A DNA stretch of 14,358 bases from SZUA-186 sp039714155 (GTDB lineage Bacteria > Pseudomonadota > Gammaproteobacteria > UBA9214): NCBI GenBank assembly GCA_039714155.1, contig JBDLJX010000066.1:1-14358 (forward strand). Direction: 5' to 3'. Each line of letters starts with the position of its first letter. Position 1 is the stretch's first letter. Both the position numbers and the translations under genes were made by a program. This document shows positions 7,801-14,275 of the stretch, piece after piece. The notes under the pieces are model-generated. The model had not been told where the DNA came from. It searched no databases and saw nothing but the letters and a program-made list of their open reading frames with translations.

Positions 7801-8777
7801 AAACGGCTTTGGCCGCCGGCCTGCCGAAACCGCACCCGGTGACCCTATACAAAAACTGCGACGGGATACCGGCGACACCGGCGATTGACTATATTCGTGA
7901 CCCGGCGCTGAACCTGCATCTGACAGAAAGTCTGGAAGGTGACATTGGCAAGTGGCGCACACGTAACGGTGCAATGACCCTGCAACTGCTCAAGGTAGAC
8001 AATGCTAACAGTGATCAGCGATTTAACCTGCAGAATAAAGATTACTTGCCCCAAACATCCAAGGGCATAAAGGTCACCCGCTTTGGTGGCACCTACGCGC
8101 AGATGTTTACAACAACCAGGAAATCAGGGGGGCTGACCTACCCTGACGCGGGGGATGCCGGCAACCTGGATACCGGCGAGAGTGCCTGGCCCGAGAGCGG
8201 CCTGCTGTATGAATCCACCCTGTACTGGCACTACAGCGACCTGGCCGACAAGCTGCGCCGGGACGATCCGGCATCCATTCCCTGTTATGGCGATGCCAAC
8301 TACAACAGCGCGTTGGTCCAGGAGCTTGGCGGACTGACCGAAGAAAGATACCTGGCGCTGATTGCCTCACTCGGTGATGAAACCGACAACAACAGCCTGA
8401 TTTCGCAATATTCCGCCCTGCTGGATGCGCTGGCCGCTGCCTTTGCCAGTGGTGACCAGGACCAGATCAATCAGGCGCTACTGGACCTGGGTAATTTGCT
8501 GGATGCCAATCAAGCCCTGTATGATTTCGCGCAATACCGCGACTATGCCCCTGGTCACATTCCTGAACAGCACCTGCTGGACATCGACAAGAACCAGACC
8601 GATGGCGGCGGCGATTACGATGGTGGCAACAGCGCCGATGACGGCACACCGGTCGATGTCGACGACCTCGAAGGCTTCGGCATGGGTGGTGGCGGCGGCA
8701 ACGGCGGTAGCGGCGGCGGTCTGAGCGGGAACGACGTCATCGACGGCCTGCGCATCTGGATCGACCCGCGTGACTGA
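4869..8777 (+). CDS. pilY1: PilY1-type pilus tip protein with an unusual domain order
   Basis: This 1302-residue secreted protein belongs to PilY1, the Ca2+-binding adhesin and assembly factor at the type IV pilus tip. Residues 1-27 form a signal peptide or anchor. Residues 60-195 match the pre-propeller segment (WQGDLIEYNV, then NIFTV). The propeller covers about 195-660: GDIINSNPVYIG at 198, ANDGMLHVFD at 238-247, GLGAGGKGLFILDVTDP at 302-318, YAGDSNGDMWKFD at 406-418, and a dockerin-like loop NLSGDAVLNADD at 606-617. Well-studied PilY1 has a von Willebrand A domain before this region; here there is no space for one. About 640 residues follow the propeller, with ten cysteines, an acidic stretch at 1238-1265 and a Gly-rich tail at 1271-1286. 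GGAG lies 8 nt before the ATG. Family assignment is secure; the C-terminal part is unrecognised. Confidence 0.92.
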   Translation: MNTSRKFLYLKIAGIFAIVTTLVFAAMTFNPATQPAIVIGPYAFDAGNLLDGQARAFRPWFENGSWQGDLIEYNVDEFGIRTTDADVGSNPPTATGTNWMARATFADKEAGVSDYWQESNGSDSKRNIFTVNSDSGSQVDFLWDNLSALQQSALDQATVDAGLTLSYSSNILNFVRGDRSEDKSNTGGTLRLRFSLLGDIINSNPVYIGKPEEAFIIEGFPTFKFDNLLREARVAVGANDGMLHVFDAADGSEVYAYIPSMLLGKLGKLAAIPYRHTYYVDGQLSYASAIIDAAWKSILTGGLGAGGKGLFILDVTDPDPTDDKVLYEKTGNDFGYIYGKPRLGRNADGIWNVYIGNGYDSTNGVAKLLIISLEDGSVTTISTGIAGGLSAPAIVSGPDRVVDFVYAGDSNGDMWKFDIANNTATRIYDGIPDQPIMSAPVIGAHPNGGFMVFFGTGNMTSLTDVADTSYPTQAIYGIWDSPIGSTIVQQYLRETQATFSTDDGNGNITTNTTDVRYVTDSAGNPANATVDYVCAANDATCAMGWKAELPNTGERVLATPSLRAGRVSVVTTNPVGTDGEPDLGGDSWLMSLFYLTGGDGNDVTFNLSGDAVLNADDRFTVSSVSVPPVGVSLGDGIISQPAIVRVADGIDMVFINGLRLPIPQVFEGGPFLSGHIDVETDSPNAKPLPGGSVAPNNLSKHSDDYNIQTSDGLGRGVDGHVHAYDTIHNITWIDFFELEPRRGAGNLAALPVPASGDSCPSGSTGVFDNSDPPVLQGCVETVEAELNRAYDTYGAPETSPVEAPTLAAEVYGLGANTPLLSSQRFIVTLANADLTPGGKLQIGCRVWDVEEYQDMLTAQLEATPTPHPAALDDCPANDDCPNAIHSPFINNSLVFTLDSIAEGKYVDSAGEAHDDGGDCSALDEDEGLSQTPTLRLGFNQRSILDGGIHGTRSQCVLGLHDWREKVCYPDADVLAQAETALAAGLPKPHPVTLYKNCDGIPATPAIDYIRDPALNLHLTESLEGDIGKWRTRNGAMTLQLLKVDNANSDQRFNLQNKDYLPQTSKGIKVTRFGGTYAQMFTTTRKSGGLTYPDAGDAGNLDTGESAWPESGLLYESTLYWHYSDLADKLRRDDPASIPCYGDANYNSALVQELGGLTEERYLALIASLGDETDNNSLISQYSALLDALAAAFASGDQDQINQALLDLGNLLDANQALYDFAQYRDYAPGHIPEQHLLDIDKNQTDGGGDYDGGNSADDGTPVDVDDLEGFGMGGGGGNGGSGGGLSGNDVIDGLRIWIDPRD

Positions 8778-8787
8778 CGGTAGAATA

Positions 8788-8818
8788 CGGGGTAACGGCT
8801 TGCTTGCCTGTTACCCCG
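8788..8818 (+). other. Strong hairpin between pilY1 and pilE
   Basis: CGGGGTAAC (8788-8796) is perfectly complementary to GTTACCCCG (8810-8818). Inside it GGC (8797-8799) pairs with GCC (8806-8808), with one bulged T and a 6-nt loop, so about 12 bp in all. It starts 11 nt after the pilY1 stop and ends 45 nt before pilE. No T-run follows (next bases GACTTTCACC). It fits an RNA processing or stability element, or a weak terminator that lets pilE be expressed at a different level, better than a classic terminator. Confidence 0.6.
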
Positions 8819-8863
8819 GACTTTCACCAACATTCGAAGTTTGTATTAAAAAGGGACAGAGTT

Positions 8864-9271
8864 ATGAACAAAATGATCCGTGGTTTCACCCTGATTGAAT
8901 TAATGATCGTCATTGGCATTCTGGCAATCGTAATTACCATTGGCTATCCCGCCTACCGGGACCAGGTCATGAAATCACGCCGCGCCGAAGGCATGGGCGA
9001 ATTACTGGAGCTTGCCGATCGCATGGAGCGCTTCTACTCGGGTAACGGCACCTATGCCGGCGCCACCCTGGGACCGGACGCCGATGACGTGTATGAAACC
9101 TCGACTGAAAAGGGCAATTACACGCTCGGTATAACGGCACAGACAGCAACCCTGTTCACTATCACGGCCGACCCGACAGGTCCCCAGGACAAGGACAAAT
9201 GCGGCATGTTCACCATGACATCCACCGGCCAGAAGTCCGCAGAAGGCGGCAACAAGTGCTGGAAGATATGA
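8864..9271 (+). CDS. pilE: Type IV pilin-like protein PilE
   Basis: This 135-residue prepilin has the seven-residue leader MNKMIRG and then FTLIELMIVIGILAIVITIG, with Glu at +5 and YPAYRDQV next, the exact pattern of PilE minor pilins that end the fimU-pilE operon in Pseudomonas. The C-terminal D-region is closed by Cys113 and Cys132 (DKCGMFTMT to NKCW), giving one expected disulphide loop. AAGGGA at 8851-8856 is a well-placed ribosome-binding site for the ATG; longer upstream reading would spoil the leader. It could be called a major pilin by family, but its small size, place after pilY1 and single-copy context favour PilE. It is separated from pilY1 by 86 bp with a hairpin, and it converges on ispH. 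Confidence 0.9.
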   Translation: MNKMIRGFTLIELMIVIGILAIVITIGYPAYRDQVMKSRRAEGMGELLELADRMERFYSGNGTYAGATLGPDADDVYETSTEKGNYTLGITAQTATLFTITADPTGPQDKDKCGMFTMTSTGQKSAEGGNKCWKI

Positions 9272-9317
9272 TAAATTCGAAACAGATTCTGGCAGATCGG
9301 GAAATCAATGCCCTTCC

Positions 9318-10253
9318 CTAATCCTGCAACGCCCGCGGCAACGAGAACGTCACCTGCTCCGCCCTGCCCTGCGATTCTTCCACAACCATGGCACCCCGGT
9401 CACACAGCTGTTCGACCACGGCTGCTACCAGCTCTTCCGGTGCCGAGGCGCCGGCCGTCAGGCCAAGACACTGCTTGCCCTGCAGCCACTCCTGTCTGAT
9501 CTCACTCGCCGCATCGACCAGGTAGGCCGGTACGCCCTGGTTCCCGGCAATTTCTCGCAAGCGGTTGGAATTCGAACTGTTGGGCGAGCCTACCACCAGG
9601 AACACGTCACACTGTTCGGCCAGTGACTTCACCGCATCCTGCCGGTTCTGGGTGGCATAACAGATATCATCCTTGCGCGGTCCCTCGATTGTCGGGAAGC
9701 GCGCCCGCAGGGCCTCTATCACCCGGGCAGTATCATCGACGGACAGTGTCGTCTGGGTAACAAAGGCAAGTTCATCAGCTTGTTTGATTGACAGGGCCGC
9801 TACATCAGCCGGCGTCTCGACCAGGTACATCGCCCCGCCACTCGACTGGTCATACTGGCCCATGGTGCCCTCCACTTCCGGGTGCCCCTTGTGGCCAATC
9901 AGGATGCATTCACGACCAGCCTGCGCATGCTGGCTGACTTCGAGATGTACCTTGGTGACCAGTGGGCAGGTGGCATCAAACACCCGCAGGTCGCGCCGGG
10001 CAGCTTCCTCGTGAATAGCCTTTGCCACGCCATGCGCACTGAAAATTACCGTCGCGCCATCCGGGACCTCATGCAACTCCTCAACAAAGATTGTTCCAAG
10101 CTCACGCAGACGTTCCACGACATGGCGGTTGTGCACCACCTCGTGACGCACATAGATCGGCGCACCGAACAGTTCCAGTGCACGTTCGACGATCTCGATC
10201 GCACGATCGACACCGGCACAAAAACCACGGGGATTGGCAAGCAGGATTTTCAT
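9318..10253 (-). CDS. ispH: 4-hydroxy-3-methylbut-2-enyl diphosphate reductase IspH (LytB)
   Basis: IspH is the [4Fe-4S] enzyme that makes IPP and DMAPP from HMBPP, the last step of the MEP pathway, in the cytosol. The 311-residue length is standard. The cluster cysteines are Cys12 (RGFCAGV), Cys96 (ATCPLVTKVH) and Cys198 (CYATQNRQ). Substrate residues include His41 (HEVVHN), His74 (SAHGV), His124 and Glu126 (GHKGHPEVEGTMGQ), and the VGSPNSSNSNRL phosphate loop is present. The ATG at 10253 puts Cys12 at the same number as in E. coli. It follows fkpB on the same strand after 153 bp containing a repeat and a possible promoter, so expression may be partly separate from ileS-lspA-fkpB. The stop is 46 bp from that of pilE, on the opposite strand. 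Confidence 0.97.
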   Translation of the reverse strand: MKILLANPRGFCAGVDRAIEIVERALELFGAPIYVRHEVVHNRHVVERLRELGTIFVEELHEVPDGATVIFSAHGVAKAIHEEAARRDLRVFDATCPLVTKVHLEVSQHAQAGRECILIGHKGHPEVEGTMGQYDQSSGGAMYLVETPADVAALSIKQADELAFVTQTTLSVDDTARVIEALRARFPTIEGPRKDDICYATQNRQDAVKSLAEQCDVFLVVGSPNSSNSNRLREIAGNQGVPAYLVDAASEIRQEWLQGKQCLGLTAGASAPEELVAAVVEQLCDRGAMVVEESQGRAEQVTFSLPRALQD

Positions 10254-10268
10254 AACAGGCCGTGTGGG

Positions 10269-10287
10269 AATTCAGGACTGAATTATA
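10269..10287 (-). promoter_or_regulatory. Possible ispH -10 element overlapped by a perfect dyad
   Basis: On the minus strand a perfect TATAAT (10287-10282) lies 28 bp before the ispH ATG. A perfect 7-bp inverted repeat, AATTCAG (10269-10275) and CTGAATT (10278-10284) with a 2-bp centre, overlaps the end of this hexamer and covers the expected transcription start. I find no good -35. The dyad could be an operator or a small 5' hairpin. It does not resemble the IscR or Fur consensus that I know. Confidence 0.38.
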
Positions 10288-10313
10288 CAGTTAATTAATC
10301 GCAGGTCGGGCAT

Positions 10314-10392
10314 GTAGCCCGGATGGAGCGAAGCGTAATCCGGGATGATGGTTACTCGGTATTTCCCGGATTCCGGCCTGCATCCGGGCTAC
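10314..10392. repeat. Palindromic interspersed repeat (GTAGCCCGGATG family)
   Basis: The ends are perfect 12-bp inverted repeats, GTAGCCCGGATG (10314-10325) and CATCCGGGCTAC (10381-10392). A second, internal 9-bp pair is AATCCGGGA (10337-10345) with TCCCGGATT (10364-10372). The left part (GTAGCCCGGATGGAGCGAAG) belongs to a REP-like element common between genes in gammaproteobacteria (from memory). It lies 14 bp downstream of fkpB and about 60 bp upstream of ispH, so a read-through transcript would fold strongly here. Confidence 0.85.
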
Positions 10393-10406
10393 AAACTGCA
10401 ATGAAT

Positions 10407-10859
10407 TCATTCCTCGACGTTATCCGCCGGCACCACGTCCAGGATCTCTACCTCAAACACCACCGTATGCCCTGCCATGGGATGATTGAAATCCACTTCC
10501 ACTGAATCATCATTAACCGTCAGCACGGTACCGGGTATTTCATCACCCGCCTCCGGCTCGAAGCCGATTATCAGACCCGGCTCCAGCACCATATCATCCG
10601 CAAACCGGGAACGCGGCAGGGAATGTATCTTCTCCGGTTCACGCAGACCGAAGGCCTGTTCGGGATACAGTTCCAGCCGCTGTTTGTCACCGGGATACAG
10701 GCCGTACAGTCCGAGCTCCAGACCATGCACCAGCGCTCCGTCACCCATGGTAAATGTCAGTGGTTCATCGTCGAAGGTTGACTCTGCCACGGTGCCGTCT
10801 TCCAGCGTCAACGACAGGTGCAGGGTAACGGTACTGGCGATGCCGATCTGGTGCTTCAT
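10407..10859 (-). CDS. fkpB: FKBP-type peptidyl-prolyl isomerase FkpB (SlpA)
   Basis: The 150-residue protein is a SlyD/SlpA-type FKBP, a cytosolic prolyl isomerase with chaperone activity. The FKBP fold is split by an insert-in-flap domain: the first part has DGTVAEST (21-28), then MGDGALVHGLELGLYGLYPG; the flap insert spans about residues 65-120; and VDFNHPMAGHTVVFEVEILDV closes the domain. There is no signal peptide and no His-rich tail, which separates it from SlyD. Its ATG overlaps the lspA stop by 4 bp (ATGA), so translation is probably coupled. The lspA-fkpB-ispH order is widely conserved in gammaproteobacteria. Confidence 0.95.
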   Translation of the reverse strand: MKHQIGIASTVTLHLSLTLEDGTVAESTFDDEPLTFTMGDGALVHGLELGLYGLYPGDKQRLELYPEQAFGLREPEKIHSLPRSRFADDMVLEPGLIIGFEPEAGDEIPGTVLTVNDDSVEVDFNHPMAGHTVVFEVEILDVVPADNVEE

Positions 10860-11341
10860 GATTTGGCCCGGGATGCCTTCTGACTATGACGATGTGTCAG
10901 CCAGGCATCCAGCAACAGCAGGCCGGCGCCGATGGTGATGGCACTATCGGCGATATTGAACGTCGGCCAGTGCCAGCTTTGAAAATAGACATCGATGAAA
11001 TCGATCACATGTCCGTATACCAGACGGTCTATCAGGTTACCGATGGCCCCGCCCAGTATCAGCGAGAATGCCAGCGCCAGCCGCACCTGATCTGCCTTGA
11101 GTCGACGCATCCAGACAACAAGCACGGCAATAACCAGCAGCGAGACGCCGGCAAAGAACCAGCGCTGCCAGCCGCCGGCATTGCTGAGAAAACTGAACGC
11201 GGCACCGGTATTGTAGGCCAGCCGCAGGTTGAGAAACGGTATCAGCGCAACCGGATCGTGAAATGTCAGCATAGCCCCGGCAATCAGCTTGCTGCACTGA
11301 TCCAGCAACAGCACCACGGCGGAAATCCAGAACCACTTCAA
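10856..11341 (-). CDS. lspA: Lipoprotein signal peptidase LspA (signal peptidase II)
   Basis: LspA is the inner-membrane aspartyl protease that removes signal peptides from diacylated prolipoproteins. The 161-residue protein has four hydrophobic segments (about 4-23, 62-78, 87-103, 131-147). Conserved motifs are NTGAAFSFL (44-52), GNLIDR (101-106), VIDFID (112-117) and FNIADSAI (128-135). Asp114 and Asp132 should be the catalytic pair. The start is TTG at 11341, not ATG: an in-frame TAA lies three codons upstream and no other start precedes the first membrane helix. The gene begins 18 bp after the ileS stop and overlaps fkpB by 4 bp. The TTG and weak ribosome-binding site suggest modest or coupled translation. 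Confidence 0.95.
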   Translation of the reverse strand: MKWFWISAVVLLLDQCSKLIAGAMLTFHDPVALIPFLNLRLAYNTGAAFSFLSNAGGWQRWFFAGVSLLVIAVLVVWMRRLKADQVRLALAFSLILGGAIGNLIDRLVYGHVIDFIDVYFQSWHWPTFNIADSAITIGAGLLLLDAWLTHRHSQKASRAKS

Positions 11342-11359
11342 GACAGGTTACCGGAAGCG

Positions 11360-14206
11360 TCAGGCGTAACGCCTGACCTCACCCTCGCCCGACACATTGT
11401 CGACACAACGGCCACAGATCTCCGGATGCCCGGCATGACTGCCAACGTCCTCGCGGTGATGCCAGCAACGGACACATTTTTCATGCGCTGATGGCGTCGC
11501 AACAATCCATACCCCGACATCCGGCACACCGGCATCGACGGCATCCACAGGTCGTTCATCTGCCGGGTGCACGCGTGCATAGGACGTAATCAGGACAAAG
11601 CGAAGTTCATCCTCAAGTGCATTCAGCAGGGTACCGGTATCGCTCTCGACATACAGGTCAACCTCGGCACCAAGCGAGGAGCCGATCTTGCCATCGGCGC
11701 GCAACTGCTCCAGTTCCTTGCTGACGGCCTCCCGGATACTGACAACCCGCGCCCAGAAGTCAGGGCCCATCGATTGCGTGGCCGCATCGGCACCGGCAAA
11801 TGCATCGGGCAGGTCATACCAGCCGGACAACAGCACAGACGCAGCACGCTCACCCGGGATCTGCTGCCAGATTTCCTCGGCAGTAAAGCTGAGGATCGGT
11901 GCCAGCCAGCGCGCCAGTGCTTCAACCACGTGATACATGGCGGTCTGCGCGGAACGCCGCGGGACGCTGTTGGCCTGCGTGGTGTATTGCCGGTCCTTGA
12001 TGATATCGAGATAGAAACTGCCCATATCAACCGCACAAAAGTTATGCACCAGCTGATAGATCCGGTGGAATTCGTAATCATCGTAGGCCTGCCGTATCTG
12101 CGCCTGCAGCTGACGGGTGCGCTCGACTGTCCAGCGGTCCAGCACCAGCATGTCCCCGGTAGCCAGCAAATCGCTGGCTGGATCGAAGCCGTTCAGATTG
12201 CCAAGCAGGAAGCGCGCCGTATTGCGCATGCGTCGATAGGCCTCTGCTGTACGCTTGAGGATCTCGTCAGACACACTCATCTCGCCACGGTAGTCAGTCG
12301 CAGCAACCCACAAGCGCAGAATGTCGGCACCGAGGGAATTAACAACCTTCTGCGGCGCCACCACATTGCCCTTCGACTTCGACATCTTCTGCCCCCTGGC
12401 GTCGACCGTAAAGCCGTGCGTCAGCACTTCCCGGTATGGCGCCTTGCCTCGCATGGCAACAGCTGTCAGCAATGATGACTGGAACCAGCCGCGATGCTGA
12501 TCGGAGCCTTCCAGGTACAGGTCGGCCGGACATGCCAGCTCATCGCGCTGTTCCAGCACGGTATAATGTGTGACCCCGGAATCAAACCAGACATCCAGCG
12601 TATCGCTGGTCTTGTCATAATCCCCGGCATCACTGCCCAGCAATTCGGCCGGATCGAGGTCGAACCAGGCATCAATACCGCCCGCCTCGACCCTGTCTGC
12701 TACTGCCGCGATCAGCTGCACACTGTCGGGGTGCAGATCACCGGTCTGCTTATTGACAAACAGCGGGATCGGCACACCCCAGGTGCGTTGCCTGGAAATA
12801 CACCAGTCCGGGCGATTTTCAACCATGCCCTCGATGCGCGCCTGTCCCCAGTCCGGCACCCATTTGACCTGCCTGATCTCGTCCATGGCAGCAGTGCGCA
12901 GACCATGCCGTTCCATACTGATAAACCACTGCGGGGTGGCACGGAAAATAATCGGTGTCTTGTGGCGCCAGCAATGCGGGTAACTGTGACGCAGCATTTC
13001 CTCATGCACCAGCGCACCCTTGCCCTTCAGCACCTCGATAACCCTGTTGTTGGCTGCAAACACGTGCTCGCCGGCAAACAACTCGGTATCTGGCAGGAAA
13101 CGGCCGTCGTTGCCGACCGGATTATCGACCGGCAGGCCATAACGACTGCCGACCACGTAGTCATCCTGGCCATGTCCTGGCGCGGTATGCACGGCGCCGG
13201 TACCCGTCTCCGTGGTGACGTGCTCTCCCAGGATGACCGGGACCTCGCGGTGATAAAACGGGTGCCCCAGCTTCAGGCCTTCCAGATCACTGCCCTTGCA
13301 ATAGGCCACGACCTGGTAGTGCTCGACCCCGTAGCGCAGCATGACATCCTTCAACATGGCATCGGCCAGCACCAGGCGTTCGGCGCCGTGACCGGCATTG
13401 CACTGCACCACGACATAATCCAGCTCCGGGTTCACTGCCACCGCCCGGTTGGCCGGCAGGGTCCAGGGTGTTGTTGTCCAGATGACGGCGGAAACCGGGC
13501 CCTCGCCCGACTGGCCGTCGACATGATGGCAGCGCGCCAGCAGGCCCTCCTCGTTGAGGACGGGGAAACGCACGTCGATAGCAGGCGAGTCCTTGTCTTC
13601 ATACTCGACCTCGGCCTCCGCCAGCGCCGAGCCACAGTCGGTACACCAGTGCACCGGTTTGGAGCCCTTGTTCAGATGACCGTTTTCAACGATTTTGCCA
13701 AGTGCGCGGATGATATCGGCCTCGAACCGGTAGTTCATGGTCAGGTAGGGATTGCTCCAGTCCCCCAGCACACCGAGCCGGATAAAGTCAGCACGCTGAC
13801 CATCCACCTGTTTGCCGGCATAGTCGCGGCACGCCTGGCGGAAGGTGGCGGCATCGACCTTCCTGCCGACCTTGCCGATCTTCTTCTCGACATTGAGCTC
13901 GATTGGCAGGCCGTGGCAGTCCCAGCCAGGCACATACGGCGCATTGAAACCGCTGAGTGTCTTGCTCTTGACGATGATGTCTTTCAGCACTTTATTAACG
14001 GCATGACCGATGTGGATATTGCCGTTGGCATATGGGGGACCATCATGCAGGATGAACACCGGCCGGTCCTTGCCGACCTTGCGCAGCTGGCCATAAAGAT
14101 CCATTTCATCCCAGCGCTTCAGCACTTCCGGCTCACGGTTGGGCAGATTGCCCTTCATGGGGAAAGCCGTCTTCGGCAGGTTGAGTGTGTCTTTATAGTC
14201 AGTCAT
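11360..14206 (-). CDS. ileS: Isoleucine--tRNA ligase IleS
   Basis: This 948-residue class Ia synthetase charges tRNA-Ile and edits misactivated valine. The Rossmann catalytic domain shows the HIGH motif at 65-68 (GNIHIGH) and KMSKS at 607-611. Between them are the CP1 editing domain with TTPWTLPANRAV and GTGAVHTAPGHGQDDY, and WCISRQRTWGVPIPLF. An anticodon-binding helical domain follows. The C-terminal zinc finger has Cys911, Cys914, Cys931 and Cys934, as in the bacterial E. coli-type enzyme. The length matches that type. It is the first gene of the ileS-lspA-fkpB run. The ribosome-binding site is weak (AAAGAAA 7-13 nt upstream). The upstream ribF gene often found in this order is not in the remaining 152 bp. 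Confidence 0.98.
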   Translation of the reverse strand: MTDYKDTLNLPKTAFPMKGNLPNREPEVLKRWDEMDLYGQLRKVGKDRPVFILHDGPPYANGNIHIGHAVNKVLKDIIVKSKTLSGFNAPYVPGWDCHGLPIELNVEKKIGKVGRKVDAATFRQACRDYAGKQVDGQRADFIRLGVLGDWSNPYLTMNYRFEADIIRALGKIVENGHLNKGSKPVHWCTDCGSALAEAEVEYEDKDSPAIDVRFPVLNEEGLLARCHHVDGQSGEGPVSAVIWTTTPWTLPANRAVAVNPELDYVVVQCNAGHGAERLVLADAMLKDVMLRYGVEHYQVVAYCKGSDLEGLKLGHPFYHREVPVILGEHVTTETGTGAVHTAPGHGQDDYVVGSRYGLPVDNPVGNDGRFLPDTELFAGEHVFAANNRVIEVLKGKGALVHEEMLRHSYPHCWRHKTPIIFRATPQWFISMERHGLRTAAMDEIRQVKWVPDWGQARIEGMVENRPDWCISRQRTWGVPIPLFVNKQTGDLHPDSVQLIAAVADRVEAGGIDAWFDLDPAELLGSDAGDYDKTSDTLDVWFDSGVTHYTVLEQRDELACPADLYLEGSDQHRGWFQSSLLTAVAMRGKAPYREVLTHGFTVDARGQKMSKSKGNVVAPQKVVNSLGADILRLWVAATDYRGEMSVSDEILKRTAEAYRRMRNTARFLLGNLNGFDPASDLLATGDMLVLDRWTVERTRQLQAQIRQAYDDYEFHRIYQLVHNFCAVDMGSFYLDIIKDRQYTTQANSVPRRSAQTAMYHVVEALARWLAPILSFTAEEIWQQIPGERAASVLLSGWYDLPDAFAGADAATQSMGPDFWARVVSIREAVSKELEQLRADGKIGSSLGAEVDLYVESDTGTLLNALEDELRFVLITSYARVHPADERPVDAVDAGVPDVGVWIVATPSAHEKCVRCWHHREDVGSHAGHPEICGRCVDNVSGEGEVRRYA

Positions 14207-14218
14207 TAAAATTTCTTT

Positions 14219-14244
14219 ACCGCAGTGTCGCAGAGAGCGCAGAG
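14219..14244. repeat. CGCAG-type short tandem repeat upstream of ileS
   Basis: Three CGCAG units start at 14221, 14229 and 14238, spaced 8 and 9 bp, inside ACCGCAGTGTCGCAGAGAGC and the bases that follow. Similar CGCAGAG-rich intergenic repeats occur in many gammaproteobacteria (from memory). The unit begins 13 bp from the ileS start codon, so it would be transcribed in the ileS leader if the promoter lies further out. One copy cannot prove that the element is dispersed. Confidence 0.5.
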
Positions 14245-14266
14245 TTATAACCCATTCGCATTGCGT

Positions 14267-14275
14267 TTTATACCA
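14267..14275 (-). promoter_or_regulatory. Possible extended -10 promoter of ileS
   Basis: Minus-strand TGGTATAAA (14275-14267) matches the extended -10 form TGnTATAAT in all but the last base. A TTGCTT at 14289-14284 is too close to be a normal -35. The leader would be roughly 55 nt and would contain the CGCAG repeat. The remaining bases to 14358 show nothing else I can support. Confidence 0.3.

Noticed and set aside
8804..8863. Upstream extension of the pilE reading frame
   Set aside because: It would add 20 residues before the Met that gives the normal seven-residue prepilin leader, runs through the intergenic hairpin, and lacks the good ribosome-binding site found before 8864.
9299..9318. 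GGGAA/TTCCC inverted repeat between the convergent pilE and ispH stops, as a bidirectional terminator
   Set aside because: Only 5 bp with a 10-nt loop, no T-run on either side, and it touches the ispH stop codon. A terminator is expected here, but this hairpin is too weak to call.
11567..14209. Very long open frame antisense to ileS (plus strand, 11567-12475 and 12494-14209 in the same frame)
   Set aside because: It mirrors the codon phase of a strongly conserved ileS on the minus strand; GC-rich codon use keeps this opposite frame open. The translation shows no recognisable domain and no plausible ribosome-binding site was seen.
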